From an uncultured Clostridia bacterium (GTDB taxonomy: Bacteria; Bacillota; Clostridia; TANB77; CAG-508): a stretch of DNA of 47,960 bases. A model generated the notes under the pieces. It was not told the origin of the DNA. It did no database searches and worked only from the letters and a program-made list of their open reading frames with translations. Of the stretch, positions 29,200 to 38,675 are shown piece after piece. The first letter of the stretch is position 1. Each line of letters starts with the position of its first letter. A program made the translations under genes and the position numbers. The stretch spans positions 1-47,960 of the forward strand of contig CANQHI010000007.1 of NCBI GenBank assembly GCA_947623725.1. The letters are read 5' to 3'.

Positions 29200-29328
29200 A
29201 AAATAAGAAACATAATAAATTGAAAGTATCGCGTAGCGCTCAAGGGCGAAGCCCGCGAATGGAGCGAAAAGTGATTTATCACTTTTCTGCGACAACAAGA
29301 TACGGAAATTTATTATATTTCTTATTTT
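29200..29328 (+). repeat. Structured intergenic repeat, copy 2
   Basis: About 21-bp outer stem enclosing GTATC-GCGTAGCGCTCAA-(GGGC GAA GCCC)-GCGAATGGAGC-(GAAAAGTGAT/ATCACTTTTC)-TGCGACAACAA-GATAC. Confidence 0.85.
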
Positions 29329-29375
29329 TATAATATTATTTTTTTAATTTTTTTTGCATATTTATCAAAAAATTA

Positions 29376-29404
29376 TTGACTTGAATAGCATAGCATGATA
29401 GCAT
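29376..29404 (+). promoter_or_regulatory. Possible promoter TTGACT-N17-TAGCAT
   Basis: TTGACT 29376-29381 and TAGCAT 29399-29404, upstream of the MBL-fold gene. Confidence 0.45.
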
Positions 29405-29461
29405 TAATTTAGAGTATGTTATTACATATTAATAAATATTAAATGTGAAAGGAGCATTACT

Positions 29462-30895
29462 ATGGGTAATACTTGCCGGTTCTATGTTGACTTGATGGCT
29501 TTGCAGAGGGAGGTGACCGGTTCATGTATTTTGAATGTAATTAAATTTCCTGATGGTACAACCAAAAAGCTTTTAATTGATTGTGGCCTATTTCAGGAAA
29601 AAGATTACTCAGATTACAATAAGACTTTTCCTTTTAATCCAGAGGATATCGATTATGTAATTGTAACTCACAATCATGTAGATCACACAGGTCGGTTGCC
29701 TCTGCTTGTAAGTCTTGGTTATAGTAATAAAATTCACACAACTTATGATACGTCTCAGCTTATAGGGCATGCTTTACATGATAGTTACAAAGTGTTAAAA
29801 CGCAAAGCTAAGTTAGCTAATGAGCGTTCTTTATATACAGATGAAGATGTTGATTCAACACTTTCTCTAATTGAAGCTCATCCTTTCGATGAACCAATTA
29901 AATTAGATGAGAACGTTACTTTAACATTCTTTATGAATGGACATCTACCCGGTGCTGCTTTAGTTTTAGTACAAGTTGACTATTCTGATGATTCTAATTA
30001 TAAGCATCCTACAATTAACCTTTTATTTACAGGTGATTATAACAACAAAAATATGTTTTTCAATGTTTCACCTATTCCTGAATGGGTTCATAATTTACCA
30101 ATTACTATTATTCAAGAAACAACTTATGGAGATATGGATTCATCTCAGATTGAAGAAGTTTTTGAAAGTAACATTTTAGATGCAATTAATAAGAAAAAAG
30201 AAATCGTAATTCCTGTATTTTCACTTGGACGTTCACAAGAAATTATGTATTTTTTAATGAAAATGCAAAATGAGGGTAAGCTTGATCCTAATATTCCAAT
30301 TTATTTTGATGGTAAATTAGGAATAAAATATACTGAACTATATAAATCTGGTTCATTAAAAAGTATTGATAAAACAAAGGATTTCTTACCTCAAAACTTT
30401 TCCTATGTTGATAGTCCTGAAATGAGACTTGGTCTTACTAATGATTATCAAACAAAAATCATATTAACTACTTCTGGTATGGGATCTTATGGTCCAGCAC
30501 AATTTTACTTACCTGCTTTTTTGCAACATTCCAATGCATTAATTCATTTTACAGGTTATGTTGCAGAAGATACATTAGGAAGAAGATTATATGATTGTAA
30601 CAAAGGGGAAATTGTTGAAATCGGTGGATTACAAGTAAAAAAAGAAGCTGACGTAAAATTTACTTCTGAATTCTCAGCACATGCAAAAGGAGATGAATTA
30701 ATTAATTTCTTAAAAGATTTTAGTAATATTAGATTGTTACTTTTAAATCATGGAGAAACTGCTTCAGAGAATTATTATGCTTCGAAGGTTATAAACGAAG
30801 TAAAGATCAAGAACGTGGGAATTTTAGGAAGAGATTATCTATTCCGCGTAAATGAATATGGGCTCATCAAGTCATTCTCAACCAAATTCTTATAA
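29462..30895 (+). CDS. MBL-fold beta-CASP (CPSF-like) RNA-processing nuclease
   Basis: 477 aa; VTHNHVDHTGRLP, FTGDYN, IPVFSLGRSQE, FTSEFSAHAKGDEL, NHGE. Confidence 0.88.
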   Translation: MGNTCRFYVDLMALQREVTGSCILNVIKFPDGTTKKLLIDCGLFQEKDYSDYNKTFPFNPEDIDYVIVTHNHVDHTGRLPLLVSLGYSNKIHTTYDTSQLIGHALHDSYKVLKRKAKLANERSLYTDEDVDSTLSLIEAHPFDEPIKLDENVTLTFFMNGHLPGAALVLVQVDYSDDSNYKHPTINLLFTGDYNNKNMFFNVSPIPEWVHNLPITIIQETTYGDMDSSQIEEVFESNILDAINKKKEIVIPVFSLGRSQEIMYFLMKMQNEGKLDPNIPIYFDGKLGIKYTELYKSGSLKSIDKTKDFLPQNFSYVDSPEMRLGLTNDYQTKIILTTSGMGSYGPAQFYLPAFLQHSNALIHFTGYVAEDTLGRRLYDCNKGEIVEIGGLQVKKEADVKFTSEFSAHAKGDELINFLKDFSNIRLLLLNHGETASENYYASKVINEVKIKNVGILGRDYLFRVNEYGLIKSFSTKFL

Positions 30896-30922
30896 TCATT
30901 ACCTTTAGTTACAACTCTATAT

Positions 30923-30952
30923 AAGGTGTCCTATTTTTAGGACACCTTTTCT
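30923..30952 (+). terminator. Terminator after the beta-CASP gene
   Basis: AAGGTGTCCTA-tttt-TAGGACACCTTTT. Confidence 0.9.
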
Positions 30953-31000
30953 ACTTTCTATATTAGAGACTTAATATTATTTCATAAAATCAAATATTAA

Positions 31001-31882
31001 TTAGTCAATATCTATTAATTCATAATCAGTTGTTCCAATTCCTAATTCTTCTGCATGCTCTACTGTACGAATTCCATGTTTTTCTTCTATTCTATTTATT
31101 AATCTTTGTTTTCCTTCATCTTCTGAATTATATACTAAATCTAAACTTGCTTTATCTACTGCTACTGGATCAAGTGAAGCTGTTATTCCTATATCTGCCA
31201 TACAAGGTGCTTCTGGATTGCTATCACAATCACAATCTATCGAAAGATTATTTATAACATTAATGTATACAATGTTTCCTTTCATATAATCAATTACTGA
31301 TTCATCAGCTTCAGCCATTGATTCTAAGAAATGATCTTGTTCAGGTAGATTACTCCATAATTCTGATGGTACATTAGTTTTTCCAGCAGTATGAATAAAT
31401 GTTTTTCCTCCTGATGATGCTACTCCTATTGACATGTTTTTTAATGCTCCGCCAAATCCTCCCATTGCATGACCTTTAAAATGTGAAAGCATTAACATTG
31501 AATCATAGTTTGCTAGATGTGATCCTACATAATTTTCTTGTAAATGTAAGCCATTTCTTACAGGTATAGCCATGTCCCCTTCTTCATCCATTATATCAAC
31601 ATTTGCTATATCTAAAAATCCATGTTCTTTAATTGCTTTCCAATGCTCTTCAGTTGTATTTCTTCTTCCTGCATAAGCAGTATTACATTCTACTATTGTT
31701 CCATTTAATTTTTTTACTAAATCCTTAATCAAATTAGGATTTAAAAAATTATGCCCTCCTGGCTCTCCTGTAGATATTTTAACAGCAACTTTTCCTGTTA
31801 ATTCTTTTCCTACTGTTTCATAAATTTTAATTAAACTCTCTGGTGTAATTTGTTTTGTAAAATACACTTTTGATTTTTCCAT
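31001..31882 (-). CDS. DUF362 domain-containing protein
   Basis: KISTGEPGGHNFLNPNLIKDLV, HFKGHAMGGFGGALKNMSIGVAS, NNLSIDCDCDSNPEAPCMADIGITASLDPVAVDKASLDLVY. Confidence 0.85.
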   Translation of the reverse strand: MEKSKVYFTKQITPESLIKIYETVGKELTGKVAVKISTGEPGGHNFLNPNLIKDLVKKLNGTIVECNTAYAGRRNTTEEHWKAIKEHGFLDIANVDIMDEEGDMAIPVRNGLHLQENYVGSHLANYDSMLMLSHFKGHAMGGFGGALKNMSIGVASSGGKTFIHTAGKTNVPSELWSNLPEQDHFLESMAEADESVIDYMKGNIVYINVINNLSIDCDCDSNPEAPCMADIGITASLDPVAVDKASLDLVYNSEDEGKQRLINRIEEKHGIRTVEHAEELGIGTTDYELIDID

Positions 31883-31977
31883 ACTAAAATCTCCTCATTA
31901 TAATATGTTTATAAACATATCCTTCCTTTTATATTTTATATATTTATTTATAACATATTTTTACCTTATTATTCAAG

Positions 31978-33063
31978 TCAAGGCAATAAAATATCAAATT
32001 CAATATATTCATCATCATTTTTAACATTAATACTTCCATTATGCATTTCAATTATTTTTTTTGTAATAGCTAAACCTAAACCAGCTCCACCATTTGAGCT
32101 AGTTCTCGAACTATCAACTCTATAAAACTGCTCAAATATTTTTTCAAGTTTATATTTAGGAATCTTATCACACTTATTTTTTATTGAAATTTTTATTTTA
32201 TCTTCTACTTTTTCCATTGTAATAATGATGTCACTGTTTGTATAACAATAGTTTATTGCATTTTTTATAATATTTTCAAATGCTCTAGCAAGTTTATCTC
32301 CATCACCTATATAAAATAATTTCTTAGGTTTATCAATATTAATCTTTAAATTTTTATTTTCAAGCATTGGATAACATTCTTCGATTAATTGATCAAACAG
32401 ATATGATAAATCAATATTATTTTTATTAATTTCAATCTCTTGTAAATTATATCTTGTTATATCAAAAAATTCATTTGTTAGTTCTTCAACTCTATATGCT
32501 TTTTTTAATGCAATATTAATATATTTATCTTGGATTTCTTTTGAAATATTTTTTTCTTCTGTTAATAAAGTTAAGTAACCAATAATTGAAGTGAGTGGTG
32601 TTTTTAAATCATGAGCCATATACATAATTAAATTATCCTTTTTTTGCATTGCCTCATTTGCTTTATTTTGATTTTTTACCAATTCTGCCCTTATATTATT
32701 AATTTTTCCTTCTAACAACTCCATTCCACTTGGTAACTCTATCTTTTTTTCTGGTTCTTTTACAATCTTATCCATCGCTAACATAACTACACCTATATTT
32801 TCATTCATTTTTCTAATTACTGCATATACAATAATTATCCCTATAATAGCGCCAAAGCCAAATAGCATTAAAGGTTTGTTTGATACAATCCAAGTATATG
32901 TACTTCTTCCTAAATATTTTACAGTTACATCTGCAAGGTAATCACCTAAAATAATTTCTGAAAATATTAAAAATATTAAAAAACTAATCAAAAAGTATAT
33001 TATTATTTTTAATATTGCATTTCTAGTTAAAACAGCTTTAAATTTTTTTAGTTCCTCATCCAT
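31978..33063 (-). CDS. Membrane sensor histidine kinase
   Basis: Two TM segments; MAHDLKTPLTSIIGYL H-box; GGAGLGLAITKKIIEMHNGSI ATPase G box. Confidence 0.95.
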   Translation of the reverse strand: MDEELKKFKAVLTRNAILKIIIYFLISFLIFLIFSEIILGDYLADVTVKYLGRSTYTWIVSNKPLMLFGFGAIIGIIIVYAVIRKMNENIGVVMLAMDKIVKEPEKKIELPSGMELLEGKINNIRAELVKNQNKANEAMQKKDNLIMYMAHDLKTPLTSIIGYLTLLTEEKNISKEIQDKYINIALKKAYRVEELTNEFFDITRYNLQEIEINKNNIDLSYLFDQLIEECYPMLENKNLKINIDKPKKLFYIGDGDKLARAFENIIKNAINYCYTNSDIIITMEKVEDKIKISIKNKCDKIPKYKLEKIFEQFYRVDSSRTSSNGGAGLGLAITKKIIEMHNGSINVKNDDEYIEFDILLP

Positions 33064-33130
33064 TTTTATTTCCTTATCTACCTTTTAGGTTTTTTTAATA
33101 TTTTTTAGATTTCACGATATTTATACAAAA

Positions 33131-33814
33131 TTACTCAAATTTATATCCTATACCCCACACAGTTTTTATATATTTTGGATTTTTAGTATTATCTCCTAAT
33201 TTTTCTCTAATTCTTCTAATATGAACCATTATTGTATTATTGCTATCAAAATATTTTTCCTTCCAAACATTTTCAAATAGTTCTTCTGAGCTTACCACAA
33301 TCCCCTTCTTTTGTACTAGATATACTAAAATTTCAAATTCTATCGGAGTCAAATCAATCTCATTATCATATAATGTGCATTTGTGCTTTTTTCTATCTAT
33401 CACTAACTCTTTTTCTCTTATTAAATCTTGACTACTGCCTGTTTCATTATATTTTGTATATCTTCTTAATGCTGATTTTACTATGGCAATTAATTCTAAA
33501 GGATTAAAAGGTTTAGTCATATAATAGTCTGCTCCTAAGGTAAGCCCATTTATTTTATCTTTATCTTCTATCTTTGCTGTAAGCATTATTATTGGAAAGT
33601 TTAATCCTTTTTCTCTAATTATTTTGCAAATTTCAAAACCATTTATTTTGTCAATCATTATATCTAAAATTGCTAAATCTATTTGTTCTTTTTCAATACA
33701 TTCTAATGCTTGCTCTGAATTATAATATTTATATACCTGATAATTTTCATTTTTTAAATAAATTTCAACTAAATCAGCTATTTCTTTTTCATCATCTAAA
33801 ACCAAAATATTCAT
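33131..33814 (-). CDS. OmpR-family response regulator
   Basis: ILVLDDEKEIADLVEIYL, LAILDIMID; winged-helix C-terminus (RIREKLGDNTKNPKYIKTVWGIGYKFE). Confidence 0.96.
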   Translation of the reverse strand: MNILVLDDEKEIADLVEIYLKNENYQVYKYYNSEQALECIEKEQIDLAILDIMIDKINGFEICKIIREKGLNFPIIMLTAKIEDKDKINGLTLGADYYMTKPFNPLELIAIVKSALRRYTKYNETGSSQDLIREKELVIDRKKHKCTLYDNEIDLTPIEFEILVYLVQKKGIVVSSEELFENVWKEKYFDSNNTIMVHIRRIREKLGDNTKNPKYIKTVWGIGYKFE

Positions 33815-33871
33815 TGCTAAAATCCTTTTTTTATTTAGATTATAACATATTTAAGTTATTTTACTTTAAAT

Positions 33872-33888
33872 TTAAGAAAATCTTAAGA
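33872..33888. promoter_or_regulatory. Candidate OmpR-family binding site: TTAAGA-N5-TTAAGA direct repeat
   Basis: TTAAGA 33872-33877 and 33883-33888 (11-nt period), between divergent response regulator and C39-like peptidase genes. Confidence 0.5.
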
Positions 33889-33971
33889 TTTTTTTAATAA
33901 ATACTTAAAACATTATTTTTTTCGTTTTATTATACTTATTTTAAATTACAATTTAGAAAGGATTGGTATGA

Positions 33972-34721
33972 ATGAATAAGAAAAAATTTATTTTTAAATT
34001 AATAGTTATATTAATGCTAGTTTTTGTATTAAATAAAATTGCTTATGGACTATATTCCTTCTTTTCAAGTGATTCGGTTTCTTATGCTCAAAATTATAAC
34101 TCAACTGAAATAAGTGAATATGAAACTATTAAACTAGATTATAATGATAAGTATGCTGGAATTGGTCAGCAAAAAGTATCTGATAAAGATGGATATTTTA
34201 CTACTTTTACAGATACGTCCGGAAAAGTTTATAAAGAATATAAACAAAATGGAACATCATCTTGGGCTGATAAAAGCTATTGGGACGGAAATATGCAAGA
34301 TACCGGATGTGGTATAACTGCAATTTCTATTATTTTAAGTGGATACAATTATGATATTACTCCTGAAAATTTAAGAACTAAATATTACCCTGTATTAAAT
34401 GGAACAAATATTTCTAAAGAACTTTCTAGTTCATTTAAAATAAAAAATTCTGATTTTTTATATGATAGTGTAAGCTTATCTGAGAATAAAATTACAGAAC
34501 ATCTAACTAAAAACAAGCCTGTTCTTATTTGCGTATGGAATAAACCTACTAAAAATCGTTGGACAACTTCTTCTCATTATATGGTTTTGCTTGCTACTGA
34601 TAATAATGGCATGGTTTATATTTCAAACCCAAATGGTTTAGAAAATTGTAGCAAAAGCTCTGGCTGGTATAATTTTGAAGAAGTTGGGCCATACATTGCT
34701 AAAGTTCTTTATATATATTAA
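33972..34721 (+). CDS. Secreted/anchored C39-like (papain-fold) cysteine peptidase domain protein
   Basis: N-terminal TM; DTGCGITAISIILSGYNYDITPENLR (Cys box) and HYMVLLATDNNGMVYISNPNG (His box). Confidence 0.8.
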   Translation: MNKKKFIFKLIVILMLVFVLNKIAYGLYSFFSSDSVSYAQNYNSTEISEYETIKLDYNDKYAGIGQQKVSDKDGYFTTFTDTSGKVYKEYKQNGTSSWADKSYWDGNMQDTGCGITAISIILSGYNYDITPENLRTKYYPVLNGTNISKELSSSFKIKNSDFLYDSVSLSENKITEHLTKNKPVLICVWNKPTKNRWTTSSHYMVLLATDNNGMVYISNPNGLENCSKSSGWYNFEEVGPYIAKVLYIY

Positions 34722-34743
34722 CAACTATTAATTAATAGTTGTT
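34720..34743. terminator. 24-bp perfect palindrome at convergent gene ends
   Basis: AACAACTATTAATTAATAGTTGTT touches the stop codons of both flanking genes. Confidence 0.7.
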
Positions 34744-35384
34744 ATATATCAGTTTCATCATATTCTATATCATATTGTTTAGAGTCTGGATTATTGTCTG
34801 TATTTTCTACAGTCGATTCATTTTGACTTAAATTATTATCTTTTTCTGCATTGTATATATCTTTATTATTTAAGGTGCTATCATCTTCTTTATTTTCTGC
34901 ATCATTTACTCTTACAATTATATTATCTTTTATCATTTTTTCGGAACTCTTTAATTTCTTTTCGATCATTTGAGTAGTCTTTTCAATTAAATCTGGAACT
35001 AAATCCAAAAGCTTATCTATAGATGAACTATGATTTACAGGTAAAAGTTTGACTCCTGATGGTTGAACTATAATAAATGCTATTGGACTAATACTGACTC
35101 CGAGCACCTGAGCCTCCACCAAATGGTAATCTATCAGATTCCTCTGCTATTTTTTCTTCATGTTCCTCTTTATTTTTATTTTTTGATTTTTCAACAAAAC
35201 TCTTAGGTTTAAATTCACTTCCTCCAGCTGCAAATCCAAAATTTACTTTTGATACTGGAATAATTATTATATTATTCGTTGTTTCTATTGGTTCACCAAT
35301 AATTGTATCAACATCAATCATTTCTTTGATTGAATTCATTGCACTATTCATTAAGCCTTCTATAGGATAATTTGACATTTTCAT
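34742..35384 (-). pseudogene. gerW: GerW/YtfJ-family sporulation protein, interrupted by a single-nucleotide frameshift (ORFs 35088..35384 and 34742..35122)
   Basis: IEGLMNSAMNSIKEMIDVDTIIGEPIET...FGFAAGGSEF...LPFGGGSGA then out of frame; deleting one base near 35102 gives LPFGGGSGAGVSISPIAFIIVQPSGVKLLPV. Confidence 0.9.
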
Positions 35385-35453
35385 CTCTCCTTTAACTTTT
35401 TATTTCTTTAGTATTATTTACTGTTTTATTTTCTTTATGCAATTTTTTCCTTT

Positions 35454-36140
35454 TTATTTTATTAAGTTTAATAAATTTATTATCGGAATTGATAAAACTA
35501 ATGATATATTTATATAAAATGCTGATTTATCAATATAAACTGGATTTACTTGATATTTATAATTATCTATATTTATTTTTTCTCTAACATGTTCTTTATA
35601 TACAATAAATGGCAAAAATGATGCTATTAGTACATTTAATGTTGTAACTCCTATAGCTGTAATACTTGCATTTTCTGTTCCTATTTCTATAAATAAATCC
35701 AATTTTTCTAATTCTATTTTCTTTATATCTTTCTTTATTTGATTCTTATCTTCTTCTTCAAAATTTTTTAATTCTTTTTCTTCTTTCTTTAATTTATTTT
35801 TTTTAATCTGTTTTCTTAAAAATTTTTCAATTTTTTCATCTGTAACTTTTGCAGTAAATATAATAATTTTATTAAAAAAATAAATTTGTAATTTTAGTTT
35901 AAAATCAACATATTCAAATATTCTTACATATTCTTTTTTCTTTATTAACATTACTATTGTTTCTAAGTCTTTAAAATCTTTAATTTTAAAATTTATTAGT
36001 TTTACTTTTATTATAGAGAATTTTAAAATTGCTATACATAAGCACATTATTATAAAAATAATACTAAGTATAGAAAAAAAAACTATCACAAGAGTTTTCC
36101 TCCTTATAATAGTTTTTCCATTTTTTACAATTTTATTCAC
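35454..36140 (-). CDS. DUF2953-like membrane protein; likely true start is GTG at 36089
   Basis: Precedes gerW; AAGGAGGAAAACTCTT-GTG supports a downstream start; K/E-rich linker and C-terminal TM segments. Confidence 0.65.
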   Translation of the reverse strand: MNKIVKNGKTIIRRKTLVIVFFSILSIIFIIMCLCIAILKFSIIKVKLINFKIKDFKDLETIVMLIKKKEYVRIFEYVDFKLKLQIYFFNKIIIFTAKVTDEKIEKFLRKQIKKNKLKKEEKELKNFEEEDKNQIKKDIKKIELEKLDLFIEIGTENASITAIGVTTLNVLIASFLPFIVYKEHVREKINIDNYKYQVNPVYIDKSAFYINISLVLSIPIINLLNLIK

Positions 36141-36171
36141 TTAAACTAACACCAAGATATGATACTCAAAA

Positions 36172-36942
36172 TTAAGATTCTAGTTTAGATTTTGCTCTAT
36201 TTTTCTTATTAACTTCTATATCTCCAAATAATATTTCTTGTTTTGTTTCTACTTTATTTTTCCTTGACATTTCTAGTAGTCCAGAAAAAGCTGTTACTAC
36301 TTCCTGTGGTTTACATTTATTTAACGCAAATAATTTATTAAATACAAAGTTAGAGTTTTTTATTAAGGCTCTAAACATTGTTTTTACTGTATCTCCTACT
36401 GAATAATTTTCTATCAATGCAATTTTTTCAAGATTCTTTGCATTTCTATTTGCTCTTACACTAGTTCTTTCTACTATTTCTTTATATATATTGACTATAT
36501 CTTTTTCTGTATATTGAACTTCTAATTTTTGTTTTGGTAATTGGATTTTTTCTTCTGTTCTAAAAAATCTTTTATTATTTTCAAGATACATTTCTCTAAA
36601 TTTATTTGTTATTTCTTTATATTGTTTATATTCTATAATTCTTTGTATAAGTTCTTCTTCTGATATTGTCTCTTCTTCATCTTCTACTCTAGGAAGTAAT
36701 TTTTTTGATTTAATATATAATAAATTTGATGCCATAATTAAAAATTCACTTGTTAGCTCTAAGTCCATTTCTTCCATCGCTTTGATGTATTCTAAATATT
36801 GGTCAGTTATGCTATTTATATTTACATCATAAATATCCATTTTATTTACATCAATTAAATGACATAGTAAATCTAATGGTCCTTCAAAGTTTTGAATTTT
36901 TATATTATATTTAGTTGATTCCATCGTCAATATATTCGGCAT
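36172..36942 (-). CDS. scpA: Segregation and condensation protein A
   Basis: YNIKIQNFEGPLDLLCHLIDVNKMDIYDVNINSITDQYLEYI; EFLIMASNLLYIKSKKLLP. Confidence 0.95.
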   Translation of the reverse strand: MPNILTMESTKYNIKIQNFEGPLDLLCHLIDVNKMDIYDVNINSITDQYLEYIKAMEEMDLELTSEFLIMASNLLYIKSKKLLPRVEDEEETISEEELIQRIIEYKQYKEITNKFREMYLENNKRFFRTEEKIQLPKQKLEVQYTEKDIVNIYKEIVERTSVRANRNAKNLEKIALIENYSVGDTVKTMFRALIKNSNFVFNKLFALNKCKPQEVVTAFSGLLEMSRKNKVETKQEILFGDIEVNKKNRAKSKLES

Positions 36943-37375
36943 TTTTTATACTATCTCCTGTATAACCTTTTTTTCTTAAATACATTATTATATCTTGCTT
37001 TTCCATTGTTTTTGATTTTTTTATAAATATATTTTGAGCAGATTTTTCTTCAAATTTGCGGCATTCTTCTTCATTTTTAGAAAAATAATCGTCAATAACA
37101 TCTTCTTTTAGTCCCTTTGAATACAGCTTATATTTCATTTCTTTAATAGACATATTCTTAAGTGCCATAAATTCATTTACTGCTCTTTCAATATATTTAA
37201 AATCATCTATATAGCCTAATTCTTTTAATTCTTGTATAGCTTCTTCTAAAATATCATTATCAATTGCATCACTAAACTTAGTCCATATTTCATTTTCAGT
37301 TCTTTTTTTATACATAATATATTTTAAAAGTTTCGTTTTTGCATCATCTATCTGCTTCAATCTTTCTAAATCCAA
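36911..37375 (-). CDS. recX: RecX-like regulatory protein
   Basis: 154 aa helical-repeat protein immediately after recA; AIQELKELGYIDDFKYIERAVNEFMALKNMSIKEMKYKLYSKGL; TTG start. Confidence 0.85.
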   Translation of the reverse strand: MDLERLKQIDDAKTKLLKYIMYKKRTENEIWTKFSDAIDNDILEEAIQELKELGYIDDFKYIERAVNEFMALKNMSIKEMKYKLYSKGLKEDVIDDYFSKNEEECRKFEEKSAQNIFIKKSKTMEKQDIIMYLRKKGYTGDSIKNAEYIDDGIN

Positions 37376-37478
37376 GTTTTCTCACCTTTTAATTCTATTG
37401 TTATAATTTTGCTTTATAAATTTATTATTTTCATTTTAGTTTACAATCATTTAAAACTTTTATTATTTTTAATCGCTT

Positions 37479-38573
37479 TTATTCTTCGTCTAATTCTTCT
37501 TTTTCTTCAAAATCTTCACTTTCCTCTGTAGTCTTTTCAGTTGCTTTATCTTCATTTAAGCTCTTTTCAAATGCTTCATCAAAATTCTTTCTTACTTTAT
37601 CTTCTAATTCTTGCATAACTTTTGGATTATCTTCTAAGTACTTTTTAGCATTTTCTCTACCTTGTCCAATTCTTTCTCCATTATAACTAAACCAAGATCC
37701 ACTTTTTTCAGCTAATCCTAAATTAATTGCCATATCTAGTATATTTCCAGATTTTGAAATACCTTTTCCATAAATTATGTCAAATTCTGCTTCTCTAAAT
37801 GGTGGTGCTACTTTATTTTTTACAACTTTAACTCTTGTTCTACTTCCTAATACTTCACCATCTTGTTTTATATTTTCTACTCTTCTTATATCAAGTCTTA
37901 CAGATGAATAGAACTTTAATGCTCTACCTCCTGGAGTTGTTTCTGGATTTCCAAACATTATACCTACTTTTTCTCTTAATTGATTAATAAATACTATACA
38001 ACTATTAGATTTATTAATTACACCTGCTAGTTTTCTTAGTGCTTGTGACATAAGTCTTGCTTGAAGTCCAACATGTGAATCTCCCATATCTCCATCTATT
38101 TCTGCTTTTGGAACTAAGGCTGCTACTGAGTCTACTACTATTATATCTATTGCTCCACTTCTAACTAATGCTTCTGCTATTTCAAGAGCTTGCTCTCCTG
38201 TATCTGGTTGAGATACTATTAAATTATCTATATCAACTCCAATATGTTTCGCATATACTGGATCTAATGCATGTTCTGCATCTATAAATGCTGCTTCTCC
38301 TCCTAATTTTTGAGCTTCAGCTATCATATGTAATGCTACTGTTGTTTTTCCTGATGATTCAGGTCCAAATACTTCTATTATTCTTCCTTTAGGAATACCT
38401 CCTATTCCTAGAGCTATATCTAAACTTAATGCTCCTGTTGGTATTGCTCCTACATTTGTTGCTTTGAATTCTCCTAATTTCATTACTGAACCTTTTCCAA
38501 ATTGCTTTTCTATTTGTCCCATTGCTGCTTCTAATGCTTTTTGTTTTTCTGAATTAATTTTTTCTGCACTCAT
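37479..38573 (-). CDS. recA: Recombinase RecA
   Basis: [68 protein letters not shown]. Confidence 0.98.
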   Translation of the reverse strand: MSAEKINSEKQKALEAAMGQIEKQFGKGSVMKLGEFKATNVGAIPTGALSLDIALGIGGIPKGRIIEVFGPESSGKTTVALHMIAEAQKLGGEAAFIDAEHALDPVYAKHIGVDIDNLIVSQPDTGEQALEIAEALVRSGAIDIIVVDSVAALVPKAEIDGDMGDSHVGLQARLMSQALRKLAGVINKSNSCIVFINQLREKVGIMFGNPETTPGGRALKFYSSVRLDIRRVENIKQDGEVLGSRTRVKVVKNKVAPPFREAEFDIIYGKGISKSGNILDMAINLGLAEKSGSWFSYNGERIGQGRENAKKYLEDNPKVMQELEDKVRKNFDEAFEKSLNEDKATEKTTEESEDFEEKEELDEE

Positions 38574-38675
38574 AATTTCCTCCTATTATTTCTAAACATT
38601 TGTTTGTATGTTTATATTATATATTTCTAAATTTATTTGTCAAGAGTTTTTCTAAAAATTTTTTCATTTGTATTT

